Below are positions 1-11,030 of a stretch of 41,000 nt of DNA, in pieces. This DNA is from Symbiodinium natans (taxonomy: Eukaryota > Sar > Dinophyceae > Suessiales > Symbiodiniaceae). Position 1 is the first letter of the stretch; every line of letters starts with the position of its first letter. The stretch spans positions 145,638 to 186,637 of the forward strand of contig CAJNDS010000247.1 of the NCBI GenBank assembly GCA_905221605.1. The letters run 5' to 3'. The notes under the pieces are model-generated. The model made no database searches and was not told the origin of the DNA. It saw only the letters and a list, made by a program, of their open reading frames with translations. The position numbers and the translations under genes were made by a program.

Positions 1-1651
1 CCGCATTCGGGGCCATGACAGCGAAGAGCCACCTCCCAACTCTAAGAGTCCCGTCTACCTTACTTTCGAAAAGTGCAGCTGCGAACGGTACAGGAAGAGC
101 AGCCTCAATGCACAGGCCAGCTAAAACACACAGTTGCGAAGACGCAGCACGAAGGCGAGCATGTAGGGATTCGGTGGCGCCACCGTCGGTAGACCACAAC
201 CAGCCCAGCCATTTATGCTCTGAGGCACAAAGGCAAAGACGCACAGGGGCGGAACGGGGCCTAGGGCGAAACCAAATAGGGCAAATTTCACCATAGCCTC
301 CCACACGAAAAAGTACAGTCTTTGAAGCTCCCACATGGAAGCAAGCCCCGTGCAGGGGGGCCCATTTTTCAATGATCAATAATGTCCTTGCCAACTCACC
401 CCAAGATGATGCGAGAATCACAGGGTCGTCGGCGTGCAATAAAATGGCAAGTTTGTGTGTTGATAGAATGTCCAAGGCCCTAGCCGCCGAGGCCTCTAAA
501 TCTGGTCGATGGAGTAGCTCGGAGCTCGGCGGTAGCCGTGCATCTGTCTGCAGAGCTTTTACCATTCTGTCCGTCCAGTTTGCCTGGGGTGTGCCCTGGC
601 CACTCCAGGGATGGTTGGCCCAAGCGGCTGGTACTTTAGAAGACAACGCCAAGCCACAGGAATGCTCGAGCAGGACCTTTGCGAGAGAGTCGGGAAGTAG
701 GGTATAGAGTATTGGTCCTAAAACGCCACCTTCAGGAAGGCCTTGGCGGACGGGCACAACAGAACATCCAGAGAGGAGTACAGAGACCATGTCAAGGTCC
801 AAGATATCCCCCAGCAAATGGAGAACACCTCCTGAAACGCCTGGGCATTTTGCGGCCATGGACAAAACATCTTCGCGCCAAACAGATGGAAAAGCTTTCT
901 CAAAATCACCCATAACAGCGTAAAAACACCTGTTTTGATGTACTGTGACTTGCGCCAAATCATGCAAGACAAGCAAGGGGTCATCGACACCCCGCATGTA
1001 GCCTGATTGGCCATTTTGTAAAGAGCCCCACACAGCCGGTCTGAGACGGATAGCCAAGATACCTTCTTGTAACAGACCCATTTGGGACTTGATGAAGAGG
1101 AGCCTCCAGGATGAAAAATCGTGCACAGCACCTTTTTTATACGTAGTCCCGAGACTTGCCCATCTCCACAGAGAGGGTCTCAAGGCCCAGCGGCTTGGCC
1201 CTGCCAACTGGCAAAGCAACCACGCCAGCGTCCTCCATGCCGAATGGGCGCAGGAGAAGGCAGCGCGTGGAAGCAAGTCTGGGGGCAGCGCAGAAGAAAA
1301 CTTCCAGCTGGCAATGACAGCATATACCTCAGGTTCACAAATATCGCTGTCCAGCGTGCCGCGGCCACGGTTTGACCATGCTCTACCAAGCAAGGAAGCG
1401 ACCTGGCTGCGCATTTTGGCATACATGTCCTCGGATGGCAGACTTGGTCCAGAGCACTGGTCCTGAAGTTTCTTGCACCACTCGCGCTGAATTGCAGCTG
1501 TGGGCAAAAACTGTCCATCTTTCTGCATGCACGGAGGTAGTATAGTCTTTGGTTTGCGCAACAGCTTGAAGCACTTCTGTGTAGCAGTAACAGGAAGATC
1601 GCTAGACAGCAAAAAGCCTTTCAAAGCATCACGGACGTTGGGGGTGCACAT
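1..1651 (-). mobile_element. Non-LTR-type reverse transcriptase ORF (partial, runs off left edge)
   Basis: One uninterrupted frame of about 550 codons, open at the window edge. The product would copy retroelement RNA into DNA. Seen: an upstream LVP-IYKKG-like segment (YKKG at residues about 171-174); the first catalytic motif GDFEKAFPSVW (aspartate about 249); the RQGLPEGGVLGP motif (about 302-313), matching the QGxPQG block of reverse transcriptases; the active site as LLHADDPVIL (aspartates about 408-409), with histidine where most families have F/Y before ADD; and a post-catalytic KWLGW block (about 480). The roughly 170 residues before YKKG are not recognised. The first in-frame ATG is at 1651, but the frame continues back through a TAC repeat to a stop at 1718-1720, so the true 5' end may have been replaced by the microsatellite. 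No endonuclease, RNase H or poly-A tail lies in the window. Motif order excludes a chance ORF; the clade (LINE-like versus another non-LTR group) is inference. Confidence 0.88.
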
Positions 1652-1961
1652 GTCGTCGTAGTAGTAGTAGTAGTAGTAGTATGTAGTAGTATGTAGTAGT
1701 ATGTAGTAGTATGTATATTATGTAGTAGTCTGTAGTAGTCTGTAGTAGTCTGTAGTGGTCTGTAGTAGTTTGTAGTAGTCTGTAGTAGTATGTAGTAGTA
1801 TGTAGTAGTATGTATTAGTATGTAGTAGTATGTAGTAGTAGGTCGTAGTAGGTCGTAGTAGGTAGTAGTCTGTAGTAGTCTGTAGTAGTCTGTAGTAGTA
1901 TGTAGTAGTATGTAGTAGTATGTAGTAGTATGTAGTAGAATGTAGTAGTATGTAGTAGTAT

Positions 1962-1996
<35 letters not shown>

Positions 1997-2031
1997 CGTC
2001 GTCGTCGTCGTCGTAGTAGTAGTAGTAGTAG
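1652..2031. repeat. GTA/TAC trinucleotide microsatellite, interrupted
   Basis: About 380 bases of GTAGTA units interrupted by regularly spaced TATGTAGTAG, GTCTGTAGTA and GTCGTC variants. It directly abuts the 5' side of the reverse-transcriptase ORF and gives tyrosine/threonine/leucine-rich shadow ORFs on the minus strand that should not be read as genes. Confidence 0.95.
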
Positions 2032-2551
2032 CGATCCTGCCACGGGCTCGCGACACGGAGTGATGTCTGCCTCAAGGGCACGGGACCGAAGCTGGAGCAC
2101 GATTGTGACTATAACTCACTGCACACGCGACGTAGGCGATAGCGCGACGGATCATGCGGGTAGTCAAGCGCACGCTTACTGGGCAAAGGATGTTGACTCA
2201 AGCTGGCCTCACTTCAACGTTGGAACCCCATCGTGCTCCCACACGGTTTGGAGTTTTGTAGTAGTTAGCTTGGGTTTCTCACAATTGACGTCAGACCTTG
2301 CACTCTCTTGCTTGCACCGGAGCCGCGATGCGTGTGCGGCCTGCTCATGTTCAAGCTTGTTTCAATGCGTCAGCCGCGGCCAAAGATTGCAGGGGGAAGA
2401 GCGCAGTAAACCGTTTCAAAAAGCAATGGCCGCAATCTTCACGAGGAGTTGACTGGTCAGAACCCACGAATTGCAAGTAGACGAGTTTTTGGATTTTCGA
2501 GTGCATGGGTTCCTCTTCAGCACTTCATTCATGCTGGAGTTGGGTCAGATG
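2032..2551. other. Unassigned stretch, no supported gene
   Basis: Balanced-composition DNA. A + frame of 130 codons spans 2060-2452, and a short minus frame at about 2370-2470 has ordinary protein composition. Neither has a recognisable domain or splice context, so nothing is called. Confidence 0.4.
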
Positions 2552-2620
2552 CCTGAACCCTAAACCCTAAACATCCATACACGCTACTGTAGCCCTAAAC
2601 CCTAAGCATCCCTAAACCCT
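2552..2620. repeat. Degenerate CCCTAAA tract
   Basis: Several CCCTAAACCCTAA units separated by ACATCCATACACG and AGCATC spacers; an internal telomere-like tract. Confidence 0.85.
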
Positions 2621-2749
2621 GCGAGGCCGGAGACAGCTGCGCCCGCAGCGAAAGCCGTTAAGGTCGATAAGTTGCAGCGTGGGGCGAGGTCCAAGCTTCG
2701 CAAGCCGCTTCCCTGGATCCTTACTGCAGGGGAATCCTACGATTTGGGG

Positions 2750-2895
2750 GTCCCTTAGTTTTTTTTGGTAAATTTCATACGTCAGACGGGTAGTTCTACA
2801 TTAGGGTCCCTTTTCTTGGCTCCCCGATATGGTACGGCACCTTACAAAAAGGACCCCAGCCTTATAAAACGGACCCCAAAAAGGGACCATAGTTT
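2750..2895. repeat. C-rich inverted-repeat element (GGGTCCCTT family)
   Basis: Begins GGGGGTCCCTTAGTTT and ends in AAAGGGACCATAGTTTA, with internal AAAAGGACCCC and AAACGGACCCC copies. The ends are roughly inverted. It resembles other GGGACCC/GGTACCCC-rich elements in the window, for example near 5630 and 17460. Confidence 0.5.
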
Positions 2896-3175
2896 AGTGA
2901 TGAGAAGATATCCCAGTGCTAACGCGTTGCTCAGGCTGCATCCCAGTGCTCGATATTGCCATGTCGACAGACGAGCTCTGCATCCCAGATGCTGCAGCAG
3001 TTGAAGTTGATGCATGCCGAATTCTTTAGTGTTACTGTTGCTTGCTAGCTGGATGAGGTCGGTAGCAGAGTCCTTGCGTAAGGTGATGGGCTGGGGATCC
3101 TCCAGCACCCACAAGTCCAAGATCGAAGCAGGTGTTTACTCTCAAACCCGAGGCCTGAGCAGATCAGAAGCGCCA

Positions 3176-3474
3176 GTTTTGTGAGCTTCTGGTGTATGAC
3201 CCCTAAACCGCCTAAACAGTTTTGTGAGCTTCTGGTGTATGACCCTAAACCGCCTAAACCCCTAAACCCCTAAACATCTAAACCCCTAAACCCCTAAACC
3301 CCTAAACCCCTAAACCCCTAAACCCCTAAACCCCTAAATCCCTACACCCCTACACCCCTACACCCCTAAACCCCTAAACCCCTAAACCCCTAAACCCCTA
3401 AACCCCTACACCCCTACACCCCTACACCCCTAAACCCTAAACCCTAAAACCCTAAAACCCAAAACCCCACATTG
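3176..3474. repeat. Telomere-like array with 8-base CCCCTAAA unit, plus 42-bp duplication
   Basis: A 42-base segment starting GTTTTGTGAGCTTCTGG is present twice in tandem (about 3176-3217 and 3218-3259), each copy ending in a CCGCCTAAA tail. It leads into about 25 units of CCCCTAAA, some changed to CCCCTACA, finishing in standard CCCTAAA. The 8-base unit differs from the 7-base unit used elsewhere in the window. Confidence 0.9.
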
Positions 3475-3589
3475 CGACAGGCCACTATCCAGAGGCACAG
3501 CTAGCCAGCGCAATGCGGACGTGCGGACCTGAGCACCTGAAGCGGAACACTTGCTTTCAGTAGGCGATGAAGGCATCACATACCTTCTA

Positions 3590-3690
3590 TCCCACCGTGT
3601 GTGTACCCTTTAAGGGGTTAGATGGGGTACACCGGTACACCTTATATCCCCCCCTTGTGTAGCCCTTTAAGAGCATATATGAGGTAGCGA
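3590..3690. repeat. C-rich element with ACCCTTTAAGGG palindrome
   Basis: Contains TACCCTTTAAGGGG, GGGGTACACCGGTACACC and GCCCTTTAAGAG. Similar TTTAAGGG/TATATAAGGGG segments occur near 23455, 24540 and 32410, suggesting a dispersed short family. Confidence 0.4.
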
Positions 3691-3959
3691 ATTCCCCAAT
3701 TCCCTAATTCCTAAGAACCAGCTGTAAGATGCTTCAATGCTACAGAACGGCACCCTGCTCACCGAGGCCCCCCCTACCCAAAGATGGAAGGATTGAGCTG
3801 CAAAGCCGCGCACCAAATTGGCCTCAAATGATAGCTAATACTATCCATGACAATGTTGGCAAGGTTGTGGTTGTAGTCATGTTTCGTTATTGATGTGGTT
3901 CTTGGTGTGGCTGTCGTTGCTGTTGTTGCTGGCTTTTGCTGGCTTTTGCTGGTTTTTGG

Positions 3960-4078
3960 CTGTTGCTGCTATTGCGGCTATTGCTGTTGTTGCTGTTGCT
4001 GCTGTTGCTGCTGTTGCTGCTGTTGCTGCTGTTGCTGCTGTTGCTGCTGTTGCCGTTGTTTGTTGCTGTTGTTGCTGT
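3960..4078. repeat. GTTGCTGCT microsatellite
   Basis: About 120 bases of a GTTGCTGCT-type repeat. All frames are open, giving poly-Q/N, poly-L or poly-C shadow ORFs on both strands; there is no evidence that it is translated. Confidence 0.95.
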
Positions 4079-4635
4079 TGGTCTCTGTTGCGGTGGTCTC
4101 CACATGCAGGTCGCTGCCTGGCAGCTGTGGACGATAATGACAAGGTGCCCTTTGTTTTGCAAGCTGCCCTTGTTGTCAGCATAAGGCACTTCTAATACTT
4201 TCTACGTGCATCTTTTCGGGTTACAGGAGCTCGACAGCAATTGTGCTTGCACACGTTCATGCTGCATGGCAGCTCCATGCGTTCGTTGTCACAGAAAGAA
4301 TAACCTTACAAGGCACCAAGACAACTTTGCAACTCACAAAAGAACCACAATGCCACAGCAAAATCAAACACGGTCGTCACAACGCTTCTTGCTTTTGGAG
4401 CACTGGATGCAGAAGCTCTGATCATCAAGGCCGGGAAAGCTGAATCTCATTGCTTCAATAATTATGCTAAACACAATCCACCCCGGGCTAAAGGATGTCG
4501 GCGAGGGAAGTGGAACTGGAGGCTGGCGGCAGGATGTGGCGTTTTGCAAATCATGATGCATCACTCGCCCTGCCCAAGGTTGCGCCCGACACCTATGGGT
4601 TCAGTCACGGCAGCTCCTGGCCAAGCACTGGCAAG

Positions 4636-4850
4636 TCAAAACGCTCCCGTGACTCTACACAATGAAGATCTCAGAAACACAGCCCTCTGCAAGGTTCTGG
4701 CTTGAGGAACCGTCACCAAGCTGTTCCCAACGGTAGTGCGGCCAGGACCTTTGTGCTCCCCTATCACCAGGCAGTATTCAGGTAGTCGATCATCTGATGA
4801 TTTCACAAAGTACGCCGGGTACGTCAGCTTCCACTTGGAAATGTGATCAG
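4636..4850 (-). CDS. Candidate exon of an unrecognised gene
   Basis: Reading leftwards from an AG at 4851-4852, a 71-codon frame follows with ordinary, non-repetitive protein composition, including KWKLTYPAYFVKSSDDRLP and VIGEHKGPGRTTVGNSLVTV, ending at a TGA. A further coding-looking minus fragment (WTGIDPDGLLEHSRVPSG) lies at about 4960-5035 and could be an upstream exon. No family is recognised, and this is one of few plausible minus-strand exons here. Apart from the microsatellite, 4090-4635 shows nothing I can assign. Confidence 0.3.
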
Positions 4851-5124
4851 CTTTTCAGCATCCCGGCTGCTGTCAACATCAACCTTCCCTTCTCCGCATG
4901 AGGGGAATGCATGCACACCCGGATACCCCCCCAGCCAGTTTCAACATATGTCGCACGGGCTCAGATCGACGAAGCCACTGGGTACCCGCGAGTGCTCCAG
5001 GAGGCCATCAGGGTCGATCCCGGTCCACTGTAGGTTCTGCTATCTGCGCCCTGATTCTCAGGCCTCGTCACTGCAAGAGCGCAGACAAAGCCAGCCCCTC
5101 AGGTCACTCCTACCAGGATGGGCT

Positions 5125-5245
5125 ACTGTACCCCTAGAACCCCCCAAAAGAGGCCCTTTAGAGGGTTGGCATTAGACCCTAGAACCCCCCCCACAAAAAG
5201 GCCGTTACAAGGGTTGGTTATGGGGATCATAGGCCCTAATCGCCC
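5125..5245. repeat. Imperfect 45-bp direct repeat, C-rich
   Basis: CCCTAGAACCCCCC followed by AAAAGAGGCC and an AGGGTTGG end occurs twice (about 5129-5168 and 5175-5218). This may be a relative of the GGGACCC elements. Confidence 0.6.
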
Positions 5246-5370
5246 ATCCTGGGAATCCTCCCGTATTGAGCAAACAGCACTTGCGGCAGGCTTCATTCTT
5301 ATCCTCATCTCCGGGATAGATGTCATTAGCAAGAGCCTCAGGAAGTCAAGGCTGTTATCTGCCGTGGGTG

Positions 5371-5466
5371 TAGGGGTTTAGGGGTTGAGGGGAAAAGTGC
5401 TGTAGGTTTAGGGTTTATAGGTTTTGGGGTTTTAGGGATTTAGGGTTTAGGGTGTAGGGTTTAGTG
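5371..5466. repeat. Degenerate TTTAGGG tract
   Basis: TTTAGGG and variants (GTTTATAGG, TTTTGGGG, GTGTAGGG) over about 95 bases. It is followed by another C-rich element at about 5625-5700 containing GGGACCCTTATAAGGGACC. Confidence 0.8.
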
Positions 5467-5742
5467 GTTGAGACAAAGCGTGACTGCAGGCAGCGCGGTC
5501 ATGATGGGCGTGGCCTTCAAGTTTGCCTACCGAGCCGTCGGGGCATCGCTGTACTGCCTGGGCATCCAGGCACCTTGGTACCGAGTTCCCCAAAGCATGC
5601 CTAGATTTAGGGGCTAAAGTGACCAAAGGAGGGACCCTTATAAGGGACCTTACAAAATATTTAGGGGTCATTTAGACGCTACTAGGGCCCCTCCTTCTAC
5701 CCCTTAATCTACGAAAACACAGCAAGACCGTCAGTATGTGCT

Positions 5743-6219
5743 ATGCCAAAGCTTAGCATGCTCTCTGGTGCTGGAGAGCTTGCTCAGCAGGCAATCTCAC
5801 ACATGCTGTCTTCCATCATTCTGATCGCACGTTTGGTGGGAGAACTTGGCGTGCCCGGTCCACAGCTCGCAAAGACACTTCTCAGTCTGCCAAGGCTTGA
5901 CAAAGCCTTCCCAACTTGCCCAAAGCATGCAGACCCCCTGCAGCCCAGGCCCCAAGATGCAGAAGAATCATTGCTCAGGCCGGTTGCGGATGATGATGGT
6001 AAAACGTTGTCTGTGGTGCATTGCATGGAGTAACGATTGCTCAACGCTGCGGGACACTTGAGGGAGAAGCGACGACGCTTCTTGTACCGAGAGCAGGGTC
6101 TCAACGTGGCTTCCAAGCTCAGAACAAGTCAGTCACATGTCTTGAGCAATGGTGACACTGCGACACTTGCAAGAAAGACTTCGTTGCGGACGTTGAGGTT
6201 ATGGGCCTTTCCATGTTAG
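5743..6219 (+). CDS. Possible coding frame interrupted by one stop; unrecognised
   Basis: One + frame runs from ATG at 5743 to TAA at 6031-6033, then continues open to TAG at 6219. Residue usage looks protein-like (ELAQQAISHMLSSIILIARL and later SLPRLDKAFPTC). An opposing minus frame of 110 codons overlaps it, so strand choice rests mainly on the + bias of the confirmed genes. It may be one or two exons read through an intron. Confidence 0.22.
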
Positions 6220-6282
6220 TTGCAGCAGCAGCTCTCGTGTTCAAGGAGCGGTCAACTGGTTTCGCGCATTCACATTTGTAGA

Positions 6283-7851
6283 TGGCATTCGCTGAGATTC
6301 GGAGCAGCATGGAACCTTTCATCCATGCAGGCAGCCAGGAAGATCAAATTCTGGAACAAGCTCTTTCCCTAGCACTGCTACCGATATTTGCTCATCAAGC
6401 ATGTAGCAATCGGTTCTGATGTCTCAGGTGGTATACAGACCACCAGCACATGGATTCAGAGGCAGGGCGGTGGTCAACTCTGTCAACCGTTTTTTGAACT
6501 ATTGGTGTTCCAAACACGGCTGGTGCGCCAGGCTCAGTGGGCCACCGAATTCCTTGCGTGGTATGGCTTTGCCTTTTACTTTCTTCAGGCCCTGCTTTGG
6601 CTTCCATGGTAACCAGGGTATTCAAACCCTAAACCAGCAACCTAAGGCTCCACGAATCACTTGAGCAACCCTAAACCCTAAACCCTAAACCCTATTGGAA
6701 TCACGCAAGCTGTAGGCGCTTGCCCGCTTCTTCCTCGGGCGAAAGTTGCGAAGGAATATTGCCGGGCACCTATAGGGACACCTGGGTCCAGTTTTCTGAC
6801 TCCAAAAAGGGAATATGCTTAGTGCATTGCGGACTCTGCATGGATATCTTTATTGCTCGGGATGCTCTACAACTTGAGCCCGGAGCTCGCGGTGCGCCGG
6901 TTGACCCCGGTAACATTTTACATTTTTAAGGGTACTTAAACCCAATAAGGAATATAATTTTAAAATTTTTATACTATCCCAACCATGAACTAGTTTTCTA
7001 CTCATTTTGCACGGTCACTCGTAGGGGGGAAAGTCGCGAGGTTTGGAGCGCGCTCGTGAACTCCATCATCAGCCTGATCTTTCTCTTGGCAGCTGCCCCA
7101 AGCTTGCGTCTCTTCTTTGGCAGAGTTTTCGCGTCTTTCGTGAAAGCATAGTCCCTACCTAAACTTTATACATTCTACAGTTCTCTCACCCTCGTGAGGT
7201 GATGGGACTGGCAGCAAGCTACGAGAAGGAAGGGACGTGGAAGGTCACGGCTGTCCAGCAGATTCTAAGTCGCTTTAAGGGCACCGACATGTTGTGCGAT
7301 GCTGTCCTTGTCGTGGTCTTAAGCATATCAGGCAGAGCCTATCTGCGCAATCGTTCTGGCGGTTGCCGGCAGCTGAGAACTGGCAATTGCTGATCGCCGC
7401 AGCACCTGCTTGCATCTATCTTTTAGACTCCACCGGTTACATGGGTTCTCTGGCAGCTATCAGAATGCCTTGCAGTCATGCCACGAGAGGAGCCCCCTAG
7501 TTCCCTCCATTTCTGTCAGGTCAGCTTGGTTGAGGGCATCAGGATCGTCATTTCAAACATGGATGCGTGCAGCTGAGAAGGCTGATCGCATGTCATCAGC
7601 CGATGTGCACAAAGGGGTGCTCCACGTCATCATGCGAGCGTCAGCGCATCAAGATTGGAGATCACTTCTTATCCCTAGCAGCTATCCGTTCGGCCACTTC
7701 CGCTGCTTTCTTCCTACCCTTGAGGGCACTGCTCATTACGGGTGGTGGTGGTTGGTTTGGTGCCTTCTCCAGCAAATGTCACGCTTCCAGACATGCAGAC
7801 AGCTGTGAAGCTTGCAGTTACCCGCGGCGCGAGTCTTGCCAGTCTGCCTAA
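6283..7851 (+). CDS. Cluster of candidate exons, membrane-protein-like; unrecognised
   Basis: Several short + frames look coding and share a hydrophobic character: 6283-6420 (starts MAFAEIRSSMEPFIH), 6480-6612 (FFELLVFQTRLVRQAQW then FLAWYGFAFYFLQALLWLP), 7045-7151 (VNSIISLIFLLAAAPSLRLF), 7199-7345 (MGLAASYEKEGTWKVTAVQQ) and 7640-7790 (FLSLAAIRSATSAAFFLPLR). They could be exons of one multi-pass membrane protein. Splice sites were not resolved and no family is recognised. A CCCTAAA tract sits at 6623-6694 between the second and third pieces. Confidence 0.25.
6623..6694. repeat. CCCTAAA tract
   Basis: AAACCCTAAACC, a 30-base spacer, then four CCCTAAA units. It lies between candidate exons, consistent with an intronic position. 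The AT-rich stretch 6920-7010 after it holds nothing assignable. Confidence 0.85.
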
Positions 7852-8493
7852 CTGAATCAACAGCCTCACTTGCTAGTGGACCTTAATTTTCAAGAACTGC
7901 ACTGCATACATAGGTCCCAGCTCTATTGAAAACCCAAGTACCAAGAGCCCCCCCAAGCGCTGAGGATATGGACACTCGCATGCGCCATGATGCCCGGGCA
8001 TAGCTTCTAGGCTGCCTCAGAGATTCCAACATGACCTTCGAGAGTGCCAGCCTTGTGCAGTCGCAAGTGTAGCTCCTAGTACTTCCTAGTTATTCATGAC
8101 AGAGCTGGTGTATGGTTTGATCATGTTTGATCTCAACAATGCCCAGTTTGGGCACGTAGGGCTAGAGCAGGACGGCACGACAGAAGCAACATCTAGATGA
8201 AAGAAAGCGGGGTAACAGTATAGATAGTTGTTGCAAATGCAACATGTAGAATCCAAGATGCATGAAGTTCAGCACGGGCTCGCAGACGTTCGAGCTGCAG
8301 AGCTGCGTTTGCTTGGACACTGGACGCCTCAAGCGACTGCCACATGTCTCGGTTGAAACGACTCAGACATGTCGCGCTGCAGTGTCGACAGTTGCATGCG
8401 TCAAGAAAGGTCGCTCAGTTCGCCACGCATGCGGCAGTTCGGATTCCAAACGTAAAGGTTGCGCATGTCGGCCGACTGTAAAAGGGGCCAAGG
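7852..8493. other. Stretch without a supported gene
   Basis: No simple repeats or tracts. Overlapping short + frames at 8262-8507 are all open and cannot be ranked; no domain is recognised. Confidence 0.35.
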
Positions 8494-8685
8494 CTAAACG
8501 ATGCTAAACCTGTGTGTCTCGGGAGGTAATCTTCCAGGCCAAGCTTTGTGGCAGTCACCTGAGTCGAGCAGCAGAAAGTCGCCAGGCGTCCTGAGATGTC
8601 GGAAAAGCAGTGGCATGATGTGGTATGAGGTCCAGACAGCCTTGTACAGAACTGGGAGGTCGCACCGATTGCTTGTCCATGACAT
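8494..8685 (-). CDS. Weak candidate exon, unrecognised
   Basis: A 63-codon minus frame (contains WTSYHIMPLLFRHLRTPGDF) with plausible protein composition. A longer minus frame in another phase (8415-8777) overlaps it. It opposes the prevailing gene direction and has no domain, so it is listed only as a possibility. Confidence 0.15.
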   Translation of the reverse strand: MSWTSNRCDLPVLYKAVWTSYHIMPLLFRHLRTPGDFLLLDSGDCHKAWPGRLPPETHRFSIV

Positions 8686-9127
8686 GTGGCATCATGCGTA
8701 AGGAAATCCTGCGTCCCTGAGCAGGCTACATGCCGCCGATACGAGACTTCCCTACAAAACCGCCAGAAGTCAGACAAGCAGGTGCGTCGAAGAGGTCGAT
8801 GTTGAGCCGAAACCCTAAACTTTAGGACAAGTTTCTTAGCCTCTCGAGTCCTTGCAGGTGCCGTATCCTGTCTTCATCCCTTCGCGCGGTCGACCACGGA
8901 AGGCAGCTCCCAAACCAGTGTACGGGCACGGGCGCTTGCTGGTTTAGCGATGAGGGTTTGAAGGTTCTTGAACCCCAGAAAGCTTCGCCAAACCGAAGCC
9001 CCACGGATCCCAGCCACGGAAGCTTCGAACCTGAAACCCGAACATTGCTGAAGACCTGAAGCCCTAGCTCCCTAAACCCTCAACCCCTGAGAGGGTCAAG
9101 GCTCCATTCCAAGACCGGGATAGCCTT

Positions 9128-9146
9128 GGGGGGGGGGGGGGGGGGG
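9128..9146. repeat. Poly-G run (19 bases)
   Basis: Uninterrupted G run. Similar pure C runs of 16-20 bases occur at 18738-18756, 26837-26852 and 38599-38618. Confidence 0.95.
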
Positions 9147-9302
9147 CAGGGCGGTTCTGCGGAAGGAGGAACTGTTTAATGGAGTATATCATAGAGTGGC
9201 TGTTCAGAATCAGGGGGGCCTTGGGATGAAGGGCAGAGGATTGCAGCATGGGCATCAAGTTTCAGCGATGTCGCGAGGCGCATCTCAATTGGGAAGCGCC
9301 TC

Positions 9303-10563
9303 ATGTCTTTGGCAGCCAGGCCAGAAGAGCTGCCCTGGTTTTTGGTATGGATCGCTTGGGTGCAGGGTTCAGGGTTTAGGGGGGTCATAGGCCATGGTCT
9401 GATCTTGCACCAGGAGGACAAAGAATTAGGCCTCCGGCCCACAGTCTGCGTCGTGGTCGAGCCTGAAGAAGAGGATGAAGTGCGATTCTTGCATGAGGGA
9501 TGCCGCTGTTGCTGCAAATGGCATACGATCGTAGACGATTGTGCACAATCACAGTTGCAAAGACCCTGCGCAAGCAACCTTCTCACGCGCGTCTGCAACG
9601 TTTTCAACTCAAGGCAGGTTTGCGTACGCAGACAAAGAAGTGATGTGATCTCAGTGAAATGCATGCAGTCGCGCTTCAATGGTCTGCAAAGAGTGTTGCC
9701 GGAAGTGTCCGAAGCTGACCTTCGATGCTCCTGGTATCTCCTGGTAGTTGCAACCATGGTTATATCGTTGCTGCGGATGTTTTCATCACTACAGTCTGCG
9801 CAGAACTTGTCATTGTTGTTTGGGCAAAAAGATGTGGGACAGCAACGTGAGAAATTCACAGCACACTCTACCCTTCGCGCACTTCGACCCAGAAGACGCG
9901 CTGCTACTGGCATCAGCAGTTCGAGAAGCGTACTGTGTCGGATGCCAGGCGAAGTTGGAGGATTCTCGAAATACCATCGGGAGGGATGGGCTACCTACCG
10001 CATTGTAGGTTGCAAGGACAGCGCAGTTCTCAGAAGTGCCGATTGGAAAATCTGGTCTACTGCCTTGGCCCATCCTACAGGCCTGTCAACATGCGGTGAG
10101 CATTTCAGCGGCTTCTCTTTTGGAAGGTTTTTCTACGGGGCGGCGAACCGTGACATTCTTACACATTCTTCCTCCAGTTGTCTGGGCTGGCAGACTGCTA
10201 TCCTGGTGCATCCTTGAAGACGTTCATAAAAATCAGGGGCGTTCTTGGCGTGGTTTCATCATACCACGCCAGTTTATGCCAGTTTATTCCTCGAAGACCC
10301 CGTATGTCATTGTGTATTGGTGCCTGTTGCGCGGTCAGCCACCGGGAACTTTTGCTGAGCTGGGATCTCTTCAGAAACATGTGGCAGCGCATGTCCGCCC
10401 GCAGGAGCCCACAACATCAATCGTGTATGCTGCTCGAGTGCCCAATTGGGCGCATGTGGGCAAGGTCCTGAAGATTACCCACATTTGCATCATCAGGCAT
10501 AGGCGTCCCGAGCCCCAGATGACAGCTTTGAGCTTGAGTGGGTGCCGGTGTTACCTACGCTGA
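9303..10563 (+). CDS. Candidate multi-exon gene, unrecognised
   Basis: A 304-codon + frame (9303-10217) and a second + frame (9748-10563, broken by one TAG at 10006) are both largely open. Best-looking stretches are EEEDEVRFLHEG near 9465, FDPEDALLLASAVREAYCVG near 9890, and GTFAELGSLQKHVAAHVRP near 10350. A 245-codon minus frame (9176-9913) overlaps and is serine/cysteine-rich in a way typical of antisense shadows. Switching frames suggests exons in different phases rather than one long ORF. No domain is recognised. Confidence 0.3.
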
Positions 10564-10608
10564 CAAGTGGGCGGCATGGGCCCAGAAGATATGCTGACTC
10601 CTCGTTGT

Positions 10609-11030
10609 AAGGATCTCGCTGCAAGCCATTCGCAAGAAGTATCGACAAGCAGCCTTGGCCGGGACTTGTTTTATTCCGACTTCCTGGATCCTGTGAAGGA
10701 TGCGATTCACAAAAGCACCCAGTCCAGCTTGCGTGCCATGTTGAAAGGATCTCGCTGCAAGCCATTCGCCAGAAGTAACGACAAGCAGCCTTGGCAAGCT
10801 TGGGCCGGGACTTGTGTTATCCCGACTTCCTAGATCCTGTGAAGGATGCCATTCACAAAAGCACCCAGTCCAGCTTGCGTGCCATGTTGAAAGGCTCTCG
10901 CTGCAAACCATTCGCAAGAAGTAACGACAAGCAGCCTTGGCAAGCTTGGGCCGGGACTTGTGTTATCCCGACTTCCTGGATCCTGTGAGGATGCTATTCA
11001 CAGAAGCACCCAGTCCAGCTTGCGTGGTCC
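10609..11030. repeat. Tandem triplication, 136-146 bp units
   Basis: Three consecutive copies start near 10609, 10745 and 10891, each beginning AAGGATCTCGCTGCAA (or GGCTCTCG) and containing CAGCCTTGG, GACTTCCTGGATCCTGTGA and AAGCACCCAGTCCAGCTTGC. Copy 1 lacks a 10-base CAAGCTTGGG present in copies 2 and 3. Copies differ by only a few substitutions, so the duplication is recent. The third copy runs straight into the next candidate exon. Confidence 0.92.

Noticed and set aside
3877-4195. Poly-Gln/Asn protein encoded near 4000
   Set aside because: All six frames are open across the GTTGCTGCT microsatellite; no flanking domain.
9176-9913. 245-codon minus-strand ORF
   Set aside because: Overlaps protein-like + frames, has shadow-like Ser/Cys/Arg bias and no motif.
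10609-11030. CRISPR-like array
   Set aside because: Three adjacent units of 136-146 bp with no spacers, in a eukaryotic context; this is a tandem duplication.
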